In this document: piece by piece, positions 17,682-27,899 of the stretch
Layout: each line of letters opens with the position of its first letter
How positions within the stretch are numbered: position 1 is the stretch's first letter
DNA from: Pedosphaera sp.
Lineage (GTDB): Bacteria > Verrucomicrobiota > Verrucomicrobiia > Limisphaerales > Pedosphaeraceae
Assembly (NCBI GenBank): GCA_028293325.1
Contig: JAQGPA010000184.1
Coordinates: forward strand, 1 to 64,000
Direction: 5' to 3'
DNA length: 64,000 bases
The notes under the pieces: model-generated
Database searches by the model: none
What the model was told of the DNA's origin: nothing
Seen by the model: the letters and a program-made list of their open reading frames with translations, nothing else
Position numbers and translations under genes: made by a program

Positions 17682-19433
17682 TCACTTCCCACGCTTCCGC
17701 TTCAATTCCTTCATCAACTTATCCAGCGGCAGGGTGTTGATGACATCCGCCTTGGTCAGCCAGCCTTTGCGCGCGATGCCTGCACCCAGGCGCAGAAACC
17801 CCGCGTGCTCGACCCGGTGCGCGTCGCAGTTGATGACGCACTTGACCCCTTTGGACTTCGCATAGGGCCACATCCGCCAATCCATATCAAACCGATACGG
17901 ACTCGCATTTAACTCAATCCAGGTGCCCGTTTCCGCGCAGGCGTCAATAATGGCTTGCTGATTCACCTTGTACGGTTCGCGTTCAAGCAACAGCCGGCCC
18001 GTCAAATGCCCCAGCATATGCACATACGGATTCTCCACCGCGCGAAGCAGCCGCTTGGTATTATCCGCTTCATCCGACGAAAACCCGGCGTGCAGACTCG
18101 CCACCACCACATCCAGTTCGGCCAGCAGGTCGTCGTCAAAATCAAGTTTGTCCTTCAAAATATCCACTTCCGAACCCATTAATAGCCGAAAGTCCGTCCC
18201 TTCATCCGCCAGCCGCTCATTGATCTTCTTAATCTCCTTCATTTGCTGACGCACACGCGCCGGGTCGAGGCCATGCGCCTGGAACGATGATTTGGAGTGG
18301 TCCGTGATGGCCCAATAATCGCACCCGAGCTCCTGCATGTGTTCCACAATCTCCTCCAGCGTGTTGTGACCATCACTCCAGTTCGAATGGTTGTGCAGCG
18401 AGCCGTGCAGCTCCGTCCATTCCAGCAGGCGCGGAATTTTGCCCGCCTCCGCCGCGGCAAATTCACCATGGTCCTCGCGCAACTCCGGCGGAACAAACGC
18501 CAGGTCGAGCTTTGCATAAATTTCCTCCTCAGAGTTGCACGCGACCAGCAGCTTCGGATCACGCGTTTCCTCCTTCGATTTGAACAAGCCGTATTCATTC
18601 AGACGCAGGCCACGTTGAATGGCGCGTTGCCGCATCACGATGTTGTGCTCCTTGCTGCCGGTGAAATAGGCGAGCGCAAAGGGAAATTCCGCATCGCTCA
18701 CCACGCGCAAATCCGCTTGAATGCCCCCTTCTAAAATCACCGTGGCCTTGGTGTCGCCTTTGGCGCTCACGCTTACGATGCCCGGCTGCGTGACAAAAAA
18801 TTCAATCACCTGCGCCGGCTTCTTGGAGGAAACCAGAAAATCCACATCGCCCACTATCTCCTTGAACCGACGCAAACTGCCCGCCGTGCTGCACCGGATC
18901 ACCGCCGGATGCTCGCGCAACAGCTCCAGCAGCGGCTCGGCCACCCGCAACGCGCTGACCACCAGATGACGCGACGCATACGTCCGGCGGAAAGTGATCC
19001 CCTCGATAATCTTCGTCTGCGTCTTCTCACCAAAGCCGTCCAGGTCCGCCACCTTGCCCGCCTGACACGCCGCTTCGAGTTCCGCCACGCTCTTGATGCC
19101 CAGTTTGTCATGGAGCGCCTTCACCTTCTTCGGCCCCACGCCGGGAATCTGGAGCATCTCAAACAACCCCGGCGGAATCGACGCCTTCAACTCGTCGTAG
19201 TAAGGCAATTTGCCGGTCGTCACCAACTCCGTGATTTTTTTTTGCAACGCCTCGCCGATCCCCTTGATCTCGCCCAGGCGTTCCTCGGCAATGATCCGGT
19301 CCAGCGGTTCGTTCAATGATTCCAACGTGCGCGCCGCATTTGCGTAGGCGCGGGTCTTGAACGGGTTTTCGCCCTTCAACTCCAGCAGAATGCCGATCTC
19401 AGTGAGCACCTCGGCCACTTGGTCTTTATCCAT
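17682..19433 (-). CDS. polX: DNA polymerase X with PHP domain
   Basis: 583 residues, the usual length of bacterial PolX. The N-terminal 8-kDa-like helix-hairpin-helix region (residues 1-85) is followed by HhH motifs (MLQIPGVGPKKVKALHDKLG and LDGFGEKTQTKI). The polymerase palm has the GSLRRFKEIVGDVDF motif with both catalytic aspartates, and a third acidic strand, IQADLRVV. From about residue 335 the PHP domain begins (LHGSLHNHSNWSDGHNTLEE), with further metal-ligand segments DYWAITDHS, GSEVDIL and NCDAHR. PolX fills gaps in base-excision repair and its PHP domain gives 3'-5' exonuclease and AP-site activity. It starts with ATG at 19433. Confidence 0.95.
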   Translation of the reverse strand: MDKDQVAEVLTEIGILLELKGENPFKTRAYANAARTLESLNEPLDRIIAEERLGEIKGIGEALQKKITELVTTGKLPYYDELKASIPPGLFEMLQIPGVGPKKVKALHDKLGIKSVAELEAACQAGKVADLDGFGEKTQTKIIEGITFRRTYASRHLVVSALRVAEPLLELLREHPAVIRCSTAGSLRRFKEIVGDVDFLVSSKKPAQVIEFFVTQPGIVSVSAKGDTKATVILEGGIQADLRVVSDAEFPFALAYFTGSKEHNIVMRQRAIQRGLRLNEYGLFKSKEETRDPKLLVACNSEEEIYAKLDLAFVPPELREDHGEFAAAEAGKIPRLLEWTELHGSLHNHSNWSDGHNTLEEIVEHMQELGCDYWAITDHSKSSFQAHGLDPARVRQQMKEIKKINERLADEGTDFRLLMGSEVDILKDKLDFDDDLLAELDVVVASLHAGFSSDEADNTKRLLRAVENPYVHMLGHLTGRLLLEREPYKVNQQAIIDACAETGTWIELNASPYRFDMDWRMWPYAKSKGVKCVINCDAHRVEHAGFLRLGAGIARKGWLTKADVINTLPLDKLMKELKRKRGK

Positions 19434-19541
19434 ACCTTCAATATGAAGTTCAAACCGCCAAGTTCAAAGTTCAAAGTGGCCGCGTTTTCATTTCCCCTCT
19501 TTTCGCGTGTTTTGCGGCCCTCTTCCCCTTAGATTATCGCC

Positions 19542-20357
19542 ATGGCTTATCAACGAATCCCCGTTGCCCTCACGATTGCCGGCTCGGACAGTGGCGGCGG
19601 GGCGGGTATTCAAGCGGACTTAAAGACCTTTGCCGCGCTCGGTGTGCATGGCACGAGCGCCGTCACCTGCATCACCGCGCAAAATCCAAGGCGCGTGCTC
19701 GGCGTTCAGGCGTGCCGTCCGGAAATAATCCGCCAGCAAATCGAAGCCGTCTTTACCGGACTCCATCCCGCGGCGGTCAAAACCGGCATGCTTTACTCGG
19801 CGGAAATAATCCGCACCGTCATCCATGCGCTGCCGCGACGCCACCGTCCGCCACTCATCGTTGATCCGGTGATGATCGCCACCAGCGGCTCGCGCTTGCT
19901 CAAGCCCGCCGCCATCAAAATTCTGCGCGACGAACTCCTGCCGCTCGCTACGCTCGTAACGCCGAATCTCGACGAGGCGGCACTCCTCCTCGGAAAAAAA
20001 CTTCATTCGGTCGAGGACTTGCGCCGCGCCGCGCGGGAGATTCACCAGCGCTTCGGTTGCGCGGCGTTGGTGAAAGGCGGCCATCTTAAAAACGCGCGTG
20101 AAGCTGTGGATATTTTCTTTGATGGTGAAAATGAACTATTGCTGACCGCGCCTTTTATCAAGGGCCTCCACACCCATGGCACCGGCTGCACCTACTCCGC
20201 GGCTATCACCGGGTATCTCGCCTTGGGCCTGGCTTTGCTCCCGTCCGTCATGCGGGCAAAAGAATTTATCACCTACGCCATCGCCCAAAGTCAGACAGCA
20301 TCAGGCGCGTCAGTCCTGAACAGCTTTTGGCAAAAAAAATCCCGCCGGAAAGCGTGA
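19542..20357 (+). CDS. thiD: Hydroxymethylpyrimidine/phosphomethylpyrimidine kinase ThiD
   Basis: 271 residues, a ribokinase-fold enzyme that phosphorylates HMP and HMP-P in thiamine synthesis. Seen: the N-terminal AGSDSGGGAGIQADLKTF, the active-site segment AVKTGMLYS, PNLDEAALLLGK, and the catalytic anion-hole motif HTHGTGCTYSAAITG. No other thi gene is adjacent and no TPP riboswitch motif is seen upstream. Three copies of AAGTTCAA lie shortly upstream, near 19445-19475, with no evident role. Confidence 0.95.
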   Translation: MAYQRIPVALTIAGSDSGGGAGIQADLKTFAALGVHGTSAVTCITAQNPRRVLGVQACRPEIIRQQIEAVFTGLHPAAVKTGMLYSAEIIRTVIHALPRRHRPPLIVDPVMIATSGSRLLKPAAIKILRDELLPLATLVTPNLDEAALLLGKKLHSVEDLRRAAREIHQRFGCAALVKGGHLKNAREAVDIFFDGENELLLTAPFIKGLHTHGTGCTYSAAITGYLALGLALLPSVMRAKEFITYAIAQSQTASGASVLNSFWQKKSRRKA

Positions 20358-20528
20358 GTGATACCGTTTCGTCCCATGTCACTTAAACTGCCCATATTCT
20401 TTCCCGTCGTAACATTCCCCTTCGGCCTTGCGTCTGTTCAATTGAGACGGCCTTGTGGTCCAGGTATTTAGAACCCATTTATGCCTCATGTGAACAAAAT
20501 GTCCGGTAAATCCGTCTCATTGATACCT

Positions 20529-20885
20529 ATGATAAAACCATCGTTGCTTAAGCCAGTTTTACTGCTGTCCGCCACCTCCTTGCTGTTCACCGGCTGCGTC
20601 GTCCACGAAGTGCGTTATATTGATCGCCCGCCGGTTGTGGTCGGGCAATCGGTTCAAGATGGAGTTGTGGTGACCGAGGCCCCTCCGGCTCCCGTCCAGG
20701 AAGAAATCCTCGTTTCGCCAGGGCCGGCCTATGTCTGGATTCCCGGTGTGTGGGTTTGGCGCGGCCATTGGGTCTGGGAACGCGGCCATTACAATGTCCG
20801 TCCGCGCGCCGGTGCCGTCTGGGTACCGCACCGCTATGTGTATCGCGGCGGCGTGCATGTATTCATCCGCGGCGGTTGGAGATAA
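20529..20885 (+). CDS. YXWGXW-repeat-type outer-membrane/cell-envelope lipoprotein
   Basis: 118 residues from the ATG at 20529, with a lipoprotein signal (LLLSATSLLFTGC). The C-terminal half has the aromatic pattern of YXWGXW-repeat proteins: YVWIPGVWVWRGHWVWERGH and VWVPHRYVYRGGVHVFIRGG. Members of this group are small envelope proteins of unknown function. An upstream in-frame ATG at 20481 would add 16 residues ahead of the signal and is less likely. It stands alone. Confidence 0.78.
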   Translation: MIKPSLLKPVLLLSATSLLFTGCVVHEVRYIDRPPVVVGQSVQDGVVVTEAPPAPVQEEILVSPGPAYVWIPGVWVWRGHWVWERGHYNVRPRAGAVWVPHRYVYRGGVHVFIRGGWR

Positions 20886-21038
20886 CCCGCCGCGCAATTC
20901 GTTTTTCACAAACCGGCTTTTGCCTGCCCTCCATCCGCGCGGCGCAGAAGCCGGTTCTATTTTGGGCAATTGTAAATTTCTTGTGCCAACGCAAGATGCC
21001 ATTGCAAAAAGCGGTTCATCTGCTAAAATCCTGACCAA

Positions 21039-23723
21039 ATGCGTTTTTCACCACGGGTTGTTTACTGCGCTCTGCTTTTGCTCGGAATTGCCAATTATCC
21101 CGCGTTCGCCGGTCAATCCTCCGCCGACAACCATTTCCTTTTCCGCCTGCCGCGCGCCGCTGGATACATCATTGATGAAAGCGATGTCCAGCAAGCAGCC
21201 ATAGCCGGTACTGCGACGGATTGGCTCAAAGCCTGGCCCGACGATGGTTCCACCAATTTTGTCCAACTCGGCAATCGCGTCGTCCTCCAACTCGAACCAG
21301 GCACCGATCTCTCCCAACTCCTGGCGGGACACCCATTGACCCTGTCCCGCACCGTGACGGCCAACATTTTTATCCTGCAAGCGCCGGATGCCTGGACCGC
21401 CGCGCGGGAAGCGCATCGACTCGCGCAACTGCCCGGAGTTACCGCCAGTTATCCCGTGGTGAAACGCCAGGCCGGGTTAAACAGTCAATATGCGCCCGCT
21501 CCCAACGACCAATATTATATTTTCCAATGGTACTTGGAACATCGCAATGCCGACGGTTCCTCCGCCGGTGTGGATTTAAACGTGCGCGCCGCGTGGCCCT
21601 TCACGCAAGGGCAGGGCGTGACCGTGGCCGTGGCCGATAATGGCGTGGAATTGATTCATCCCGACCTGACCAATCGCGCCGCCGGCGGACCGCATTTTAA
21701 CTTTACCGATGGAACCACCAACGCCACGCCGTTCGGCGGCAGTTCCGCCTGGGCACACGGAACGGAATGTGCCGGTCTCGTGGCCGCCGAGGCGTACAAC
21801 GACATCGGCATGGCGGGCGTCGCACCGGCGGCGAATCTTGCCAGTTGGGTGATTTTCGATACGAACCAACTCATCGCGACCGACGAACAGTTGATGGACA
21901 TGTATCAGTACAATTCTAACACGGTCAGCGTGCAAAATCACAGTTGGATTGCGGCTGGACCGACGCAACAAGGTCCCGGTGTGCTCGAACAAATTGGCAT
22001 CGCCAACGCCATCACTCATGGCCGCTTCGGACGCGGCTCCATCATCGTCCGCTCCGCCGGCAATGACCGCGCCACCGGTGTCAATGCGGATGACGATGGC
22101 TACCCATCGGACCCGCGCGTCATTGCCGTCGCCGCGGTGCGTATCGACGGACGCGTAGCGAGCTTCAGCGATCCCGGCGCTTGTGTGCTGGTCGGTGCGC
22201 CGAGTGGTGATGTCGATCAGAACGGCCTGTTTACCACCGACCTCGTGGGCACTCGCGGCAGAAACCAGTTCTCTTTTGGCCCGCCGAATCAGAGTTTGAG
22301 TGACTACGTATTTAATGGTTTGGGTTTTAATGGAACCTCCGCGTCCGCGCCACTAATCGCCGGGGTGACCGCCCTGATCCTTTCCGCCAACACCAATCTC
22401 ACCTACCGTGATGTTCAACAAATTCTGATTCTCTCCTCGCGCCACTTTGATTTTGCTGATCCCGACGTCGTCACGAATGGCGCTGGCTTCATCGTCAGCC
22501 ACAATCTCGGTTTCGGGATTCCTGATGCCGCCGCCGCGGTGAATCTCGCTCGCGCCTGGTCGAATCGCCCGCCCCAAACCTTCGTTACCTTCACCGCCAC
22601 GAACTCCGCCGCCATTCCTGATGATGGCTTGCGCCTGCTGGTGACGGGGACCAATGTGCCGGCCAACATTGCTTCCATTCATACCGTGCCCGACGTCGGC
22701 CCCCATGCGGACAATCCCACGCCGCTCGTGCCTCTGGTGGATGTTGGTACCGGCACGAACATTTCCGGCAGCTTGACCAATTGCGGCGCCCTCATCCGAC
22801 GCGGCGGCGGCACCTTTTCCGATGTCATCACCCGCGCGGCCAAGGCGGGCGCCGTCTTCGCGGTGATTTATAATTTCGACAGCACCAACAGTGTGGCCGG
22901 CGCCTGCCCGGGCGGCGACACGCTTTGCCCCATGGGCGCGACGGATTTCGTGCCCATTCCCGCCGTCTTCATCGGTCAGACCGACGGTCAGAACCTGCAA
23001 AATTATCTCCAACAAAACACTAATGCGCTGGCGCAGCTTCGTCTGGCCGGGACCAACTACAATTTCAATGTCACCAATACGCTGATCTGCGAACAGGTCG
23101 CGGTGCGTCTGCAAACCGACCATCCCGTGCGCGGCGACCTGCGCATCACCCTAGTCTCGCCCTCGGGGACACGCAGCGTGTTGCAACGTTACAACCTGGA
23201 CACCAGTCCGGGACCGGTGGACTGGATTTATTATTCCACGCACCATTTCTTTGAGAGCAGCGCGGGCAACTGGCGTTTGGAAGTCAGCGACGAATCCGCC
23301 GGGTTCACCGGCAATGTGCTCGGCGCCGCGCTGACCATTTTCGGCGTTCCCATCAAGGACACCGATCACGACGGCTTGGATGATGATTGGGAAATGGCGA
23401 AGTTTGGCTCCCTGGCTTACGGACCAAAGGACGACCCGGACAAAGATGGCAACAGCAACGCGCGCGAACAACTCATGGCCACCAACCCGATCCTCGCCGA
23501 TGTGCCGTTCAAACTGGATTTGTCCACGTGGAATCCAGGCATCTCCCGCCTGAGTTGGCCAGGTAGCACAAACTATCATTACGAAGTCTGGACCGGCACC
23601 AATGTGACCTCGCTCAATTTATTCACCAATCTGCCCGGTCGTTTCCCGGAAACCGAATGGTTCACTCCCAACAATGTGTCGCCGCAGCAGTTTTTCCGGG
23701 TTCATGCAGTACAAAATCCTTGA
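21039..23723 (+). CDS. Secreted subtilisin-like serine protease (S8) with P-domain and calcium-binding tail
   Basis: 894 residues. The signal peptide ends near YPAFA. A propeptide-like region reaches about residue 155. The S8 triad is intact: Asp200 in VAVADNGVELIHPDL, His240 in WAHGTECAGLVA and Ser434 in FNGTSASAPLIAG. Residues of about 560-660 look like a PA-type insert (GALIRRGGGTFSDVITRAA, VFIGQTDGQNLQNYLQ). A proprotein-convertase P-domain follows (LRITLVSPSGTRSVLQRYNL, HHFFESSAGNWRLEVSDESA), then an Asp-rich DTDHDGLDDDWEMAKFG segment like thrombospondin type 3 calcium repeats. It resembles kexin-like bacterial exoproteases. It has no obvious operon partner. Confidence 0.92.
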   Translation: MRFSPRVVYCALLLLGIANYPAFAGQSSADNHFLFRLPRAAGYIIDESDVQQAAIAGTATDWLKAWPDDGSTNFVQLGNRVVLQLEPGTDLSQLLAGHPLTLSRTVTANIFILQAPDAWTAAREAHRLAQLPGVTASYPVVKRQAGLNSQYAPAPNDQYYIFQWYLEHRNADGSSAGVDLNVRAAWPFTQGQGVTVAVADNGVELIHPDLTNRAAGGPHFNFTDGTTNATPFGGSSAWAHGTECAGLVAAEAYNDIGMAGVAPAANLASWVIFDTNQLIATDEQLMDMYQYNSNTVSVQNHSWIAAGPTQQGPGVLEQIGIANAITHGRFGRGSIIVRSAGNDRATGVNADDDGYPSDPRVIAVAAVRIDGRVASFSDPGACVLVGAPSGDVDQNGLFTTDLVGTRGRNQFSFGPPNQSLSDYVFNGLGFNGTSASAPLIAGVTALILSANTNLTYRDVQQILILSSRHFDFADPDVVTNGAGFIVSHNLGFGIPDAAAAVNLARAWSNRPPQTFVTFTATNSAAIPDDGLRLLVTGTNVPANIASIHTVPDVGPHADNPTPLVPLVDVGTGTNISGSLTNCGALIRRGGGTFSDVITRAAKAGAVFAVIYNFDSTNSVAGACPGGDTLCPMGATDFVPIPAVFIGQTDGQNLQNYLQQNTNALAQLRLAGTNYNFNVTNTLICEQVAVRLQTDHPVRGDLRITLVSPSGTRSVLQRYNLDTSPGPVDWIYYSTHHFFESSAGNWRLEVSDESAGFTGNVLGAALTIFGVPIKDTDHDGLDDDWEMAKFGSLAYGPKDDPDKDGNSNAREQLMATNPILADVPFKLDLSTWNPGISRLSWPGSTNYHYEVWTGTNVTSLNLFTNLPGRFPETEWFTPNNVSPQQFFRVHAVQNP

Positions 23724-23832
23724 AATCAACTTCTTGCACAGATTTAAAAGTCAGGATGCGATGGCCGCTGAAATAATTGAATGCTTTTTGAGGAGTTTGT
23801 GTATATATATGTGGGCAATCGAAACCTAATTT

Positions 23833-24141
23833 ATGAAATCATTCAAACCCGTCTTGTTAATCGCTTTGTTGGCTGGCCTTTTGGCTGCTCCGCTCGTTGG
23901 GTTGGCTGAAGACGCCAAGAAACCCATCGCCGATGCCGGCAAAACCGCGAAAGCTTATCCGCTCACCACCTGCGTGGTGTCGGGTGAAAAATTGGAGGGT
24001 GAGATGGGCGGTCCTTACATTTTTACCCAGGATGGCAAAGAAGTCCGGCTCTGCTGCAAATCCTGCCTGAAGGATTTCAAGAAAGACCCGGCCAGCTACA
24101 TGAAGAAAATCGACGAAGCTGAAGCCAAGGCTAAGAAGTAA
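23833..24141 (+). CDS. Small secreted YHS/TRASH-like metal-binding protein (paralogue 1)
   Basis: 102 residues with a signal peptide (LLIALLAGLLAAPLVGLAED). The mature part reads LTTCVVSGEKLEGEMGGPYI, then GKEVRLCCKSCLKDFKKDP and ASYMKK. The spacing of Cys...GKxxxxCCxxCxxDFxxDPxxY is like YHS/TRASH metal-binding domains, here in a periplasmic protein. A close paralogue lies at 33984-34274, so the two bracket the CzcCBA-type operon and the regulatory trio. The role as a periplasmic metal chaperone or buffer is inferred from motif and context. Confidence 0.78.
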   Translation: MKSFKPVLLIALLAGLLAAPLVGLAEDAKKPIADAGKTAKAYPLTTCVVSGEKLEGEMGGPYIFTQDGKEVRLCCKSCLKDFKKDPASYMKKIDEAEAKAKK

Positions 24142-24239
24142 TTGTTGCCCATGCGTCACGCCGCAAAAATCATCGGCACTTTGATCCCGGGCGGGAACCG
24201 GCTTGGTCAGCCTAACCAGTCGCATATTGGTATTTTGGA

Positions 24240-24683
24240 CTAATCATCACCGCAGGTGCAAGCGTACTCTGGGCGATGGCATTTTTCGCAAATCGCGGTG
24301 TTCAGCGGGATGCGGAAGTTCTTGGGTTTAGAATCCGTAGTTTGCTTCAACTGCAACACAACCGTATATTTCTCGCCCGCTGGAAGAGGCGACTTGGAAA
24401 CCAGCACGTCACCCTTTTTCTCGAACTGAATCTTGGTTTTTCCCTCTGGATTTTCGGCGATGGCAGTTGCACTTTGATCCTGAACTGGAACTGGTTTCAT
24501 ATCCGCCCCGTAAAAGGTAAGCGTGACGGTTCGGTCCTTTTCCACAAAGAACTCGGCACGTGGTGAATCATTCTCCAGGAGCCGGCCGCCTTTGGCTCCT
24601 GCCGTTACCTTCTCTGCCGCCTGGCTCAAGTTCATTCCAAGCACCAGGATTCCAACGGTCAGTATTTTCGTCAGTGTTTTCAT
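24240..24683 (-). CDS. Periplasmic protein with Cys/His-rich tail, last gene of the Czc-type operon
   Basis: 147 residues with a signal peptide (ILTVGILVLGMNLSQAAE). The middle is beta-rich (RTVTLTFYGADMKPVPVQ, KYTVVLQLKQT), and the tail CEKCHRPEYACTCGDD has four Cys and one His. It lies 51 bases after the RND pump gene on the same strand. I recognise no family. A metal-binding accessory role is inferred from the tail and the operon. Confidence 0.72.
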   Translation of the reverse strand: MKTLTKILTVGILVLGMNLSQAAEKVTAGAKGGRLLENDSPRAEFFVEKDRTVTLTFYGADMKPVPVQDQSATAIAENPEGKTKIQFEKKGDVLVSKSPLPAGEKYTVVLQLKQTTDSKPKNFRIPLNTAICEKCHRPEYACTCGDD

Positions 24684-24734
24684 TTATATTACTTTTATGA
24701 TGTCGGCTTTGGCGCCTGGACTGGTTCATCCGAG

Positions 24735-27700
24735 CTAGCCGGGGCCAAGCCTGCTTTTTCTCTTTTTGGCTTCTGCCTTTTTCTCGCTCCACTCATAAAG
24801 CGCGGGGAGCAATACGAGGGTCAAGAAAGTGGAACTGATGATCCCGCCGATCACCACGGTGGCGAGGGGGCGCTGCACCTCAGCGCCGGAGCCGGTAGCC
24901 AGTGCCATGGGCAGGAACCCCAAGCTGGCAACAAAGGCCGTCATCAAAACCGGGCGCAGGCGTGTCAGCGAACCTTCTTCCACAACCTGGCGGATCGTGC
25001 CACCTCGTTCACGCAAAAGATTGTAGTAGCTGATCATCACCAAGCCATTGAGCACAGCCACCCCGCTGAGCGCAATGAACCCGACTCCTGCCGAGATGCT
25101 GAAGGGCATCCCGCGTATCGCCAGGGCAAACACTCCCCCGGTAATGGCCAGAGGGATTCCAGTGTAAACCACGAGCACCTGGCGGACGCTCCCGAACGCA
25201 AAGAAGATAAAGACAAAAATCAGCAGCAACGCGAACGGCACCACCACAGCCAGCCTTGCCCTGGCTTCCTGCAAGTTCTTAAACTGACCACCGAACTCGT
25301 AGTAATAGCCTTCGGGGAACTTGACCTGCTCCTTGATCCTGGCGGTGGCTTCCCGGACAAAACTCTCCACATCACGACCCCGCAGGTTGATGAGAATGGC
25401 CAAGCGCCGGTGATTGGCCTCGTGGTTGATGGTTCCCACGCGCTGCGTCATGTCCACTTTGGCCACCTGGGCCAGGGTGATCATCCCGCCGTCTTCCGTG
25501 CGTACCGGCAAGCGCTTGATGACATCCATATTCTCCCGCAGCCTTTCCGGCAGCCGGACCACGATCTCAAAACGCTGGTTCCCCTCCACCATGGTGCCCA
25601 CTTCCTCCCCGGCCAAGGCCGCGCTGATGGTGTGGTTAACCTCCCCTGCCTGGACATTAAACCGTTTCATCGCGCTCCGGTCGGGTGTGATTTCAAGAAT
25701 GGGCGACTGGCCAATCGCTTCAAATTCAACGTCGCTCCCGGTGGCGACACTCCGCAGCACGTCCCGCAGTTGCGTGGCGAGCTGTTCAAGTTTGGCATAG
25801 TCCTCCCCGTAAACCTTGGCGGAAATATCGGCCCGTGCCCCGGCCATGATTTCGTTAAAACGCATCTGGATGGGTTGGGTGAAGAGAAACGCCTGGCCAG
25901 GCACGTTGATGGTGAGTTCCCGCTGCATCAGTCCAATCAGTTGATCCTCCGTGGCGGTGTGACCGCTGATCTTGCGCCAGGTGTTTCGAGGTTGCAGGGA
26001 AACGAAGGTGTCCGAAAGGTTGGGCGGCATGGGATCGTTGGCAATTTCAGCCGTGCCCACGCGGGAGAAGATATGGCTGATCTCCGGGAATTTATCGCGC
26101 AGCACCTGCTCCGACTTGAGTTGCAGGTCGAGAGACGTGTTCAGCCCCAGGCTGGCACTGCGCATCATCTGGATCACGAGCGAGCCTTCATTGAGCTGCG
26201 GCACAAACTCCGCACCCAACCGGGAGAAGACCACCCCGGTAATGAGCAGTAATGCCACGGCCAGACCGACAAGCATCCAGCGGAAGGACAGCGCGAACCG
26301 CAGGGTGGGACGGTACAGGGCTTTGAAAAGGCGCATTAGGAAGTTGTCCTCCTCTTTGATTTTGCCGGAGAGAAAGAAGGAACAGAGCACGGGCATGAGG
26401 GTCAGCGCCAGAACGAGTGCTCCCAGGAGCGCGAAGATGACCGTCAGCGCCATGGGCTTAAACATTTTACCTTCGATGCCGGTGAGCGCGAGAATGGGAA
26501 TGTAAACGACCGTAATAATGAGCACGCCGTAGAACATTGGATTGGCGACTTCTTTTGCGGCTACGAGCACTTCGTGAACCCGCTCCTGGTTGGTCAAGGT
26601 TCGTTGTAGCTGATGCTGTCTGTGCGCCAGGTGTCTTATGATATTTTCAACCATCACCACGGCCCCATCAATGATGAGGCCAAAGTCGATGGCCCCCAAA
26701 CTCATCAGGTTGCCGGAAATGCGTCCTTCCACCATGCCTGTCATCGCAAAAAGCATCGAGAGGGGGATCGCCAGGGCCACAATAAGCGCGGCTCGCCAGT
26801 TGCCGAGCAGAGCCAGCAAAACGATCACTACCAAGAGTGCCCCTTCAAAAAGATTCTTTTCAACCGTGTGAATGGTGCGGTTCACCAGATCGGAACGGTC
26901 GTAGCCGGTGTGGATTTGAATCCCCGGAGGCAATTTCTCCTGAATATCCTTGATCCGGGCATTGACGGCCCGTGCCACCATGCGGCTGTTTTCCCCCATC
27001 AACATGATGGCTGAGCCGACCACCGCTTCCTCGCCATCATCCGTGGCCGCGCCGGTACGAAAGCTCGAACCAATGCCAACTTCAGCCACGTCCCTGACCG
27101 TCATCGCTTCCACACCAGCCCGAAATTTAAGGGGCAAATTTAAAATTTCTTCAGGAGTCTGAACACGACTGGCGGCGCGAACCACAATCTGTTCCCCGCC
27201 AACCTCCATCAGCCCACCGCCGGCATTCTCCACGTTCTCCGCCACCTTCCCGGCCAGTTCATGCAGCGTCATCCCGGCATTGGCCAGTTTCTGCGGGTCG
27301 GGCATGATGACGATCTGCTTTTCATAGCCACCGATGCTGTTTACCTCAGCGACCCCCGGGGTGGCGCGAAGCAACGGCTTGATGAAATAATCATGCGTGC
27401 TCTTGAGCGCCATCAATGCCTCGTAAGGTGTGGCTGGTTTGTTCGTGGCCCCCGGCCTGTACGAAACGATATAGTGGTAAATCTCCCCCAGGCCCGTGCT
27501 GATGGGCGCGAGTCTGGGTTGGAGACCGGGAGGTAGATGTTCGAGCGCGGCTTGCAAGCGCTCGCTGGCAAGCTGCCGCGTCCGGTAAACATCCGTGCCG
27601 TCTTTGAACACAATGGTGACCTGGGACAGTCCGAATTTGGAGAGCGACCGCAGCTCCATCATATTGGGCAGACCCGCCATCTCGTTTTCCAAAGGCACTG

Positions 27701-27896
27701 TGACCAGCTTTTCAATTTCCTCCGGGGCCAGTGCTGGCACACTCGTGTTAAATTGAACCTGCACATTGGTAATGTCCGGTACGGCATCAATGGGCAACCG
27801 CGTAGCCGACCAAATACCCACGCCGATGAGCAGCAGGGTGGCCAGCAGAACCAAGACTGGCTGGCGCAATGAAAATTCAATGATCCGGTGGATCAT
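24735..27896 (-). CDS. czcA: Heavy-metal efflux RND pump, divalent-cation (CzcA) type
   Basis: 1,053 residues, 12 membrane helices and two large periplasmic loops, typical of HME-RND pumps. The N-terminus MIHRIIEFSLRQPVLVLLAT is family-typical. The fourth helix carries AIDFGLIIDGAVVMVEN with both Asp and the Glu of the CzcA proton-relay motif DFGxxxDGAxxxxE, which marks the divalent-cation class (Co, Zn, Cd, Ni). Other conserved blocks are PIDAVPDITNVQV, GRAxxDIS-like ARADISAKVYGEDY and GVAVLNGLVMISYYNLLRER. It lies 3 bases after the adaptor gene. The actual metal cannot be read from sequence alone. Confidence 0.93.
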   Translation of the reverse strand: MIHRIIEFSLRQPVLVLLATLLLIGVGIWSATRLPIDAVPDITNVQVQFNTSVPALAPEEIEKLVTVPLENEMAGLPNMMELRSLSKFGLSQVTIVFKDGTDVYRTRQLASERLQAALEHLPPGLQPRLAPISTGLGEIYHYIVSYRPGATNKPATPYEALMALKSTHDYFIKPLLRATPGVAEVNSIGGYEKQIVIMPDPQKLANAGMTLHELAGKVAENVENAGGGLMEVGGEQIVVRAASRVQTPEEILNLPLKFRAGVEAMTVRDVAEVGIGSSFRTGAATDDGEEAVVGSAIMLMGENSRMVARAVNARIKDIQEKLPPGIQIHTGYDRSDLVNRTIHTVEKNLFEGALLVVIVLLALLGNWRAALIVALAIPLSMLFAMTGMVEGRISGNLMSLGAIDFGLIIDGAVVMVENIIRHLAHRQHQLQRTLTNQERVHEVLVAAKEVANPMFYGVLIITVVYIPILALTGIEGKMFKPMALTVIFALLGALVLALTLMPVLCSFFLSGKIKEEDNFLMRLFKALYRPTLRFALSFRWMLVGLAVALLLITGVVFSRLGAEFVPQLNEGSLVIQMMRSASLGLNTSLDLQLKSEQVLRDKFPEISHIFSRVGTAEIANDPMPPNLSDTFVSLQPRNTWRKISGHTATEDQLIGLMQRELTINVPGQAFLFTQPIQMRFNEIMAGARADISAKVYGEDYAKLEQLATQLRDVLRSVATGSDVEFEAIGQSPILEITPDRSAMKRFNVQAGEVNHTISAALAGEEVGTMVEGNQRFEIVVRLPERLRENMDVIKRLPVRTEDGGMITLAQVAKVDMTQRVGTINHEANHRRLAILINLRGRDVESFVREATARIKEQVKFPEGYYYEFGGQFKNLQEARARLAVVVPFALLLIFVFIFFAFGSVRQVLVVYTGIPLAITGGVFALAIRGMPFSISAGVGFIALSGVAVLNGLVMISYYNLLRERGGTIRQVVEEGSLTRLRPVLMTAFVASLGFLPMALATGSGAEVQRPLATVVIGGIISSTFLTLVLLPALYEWSEKKAEAKKRKSRLGPG

Positions 27897-27899
27897 AAA

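Noticed and set aside
19434-19541. TPP riboswitch before thiD
   Set aside because: No CTGAGA...ACCTGA-type blocks are seen; only AAGTTCAA direct repeats.
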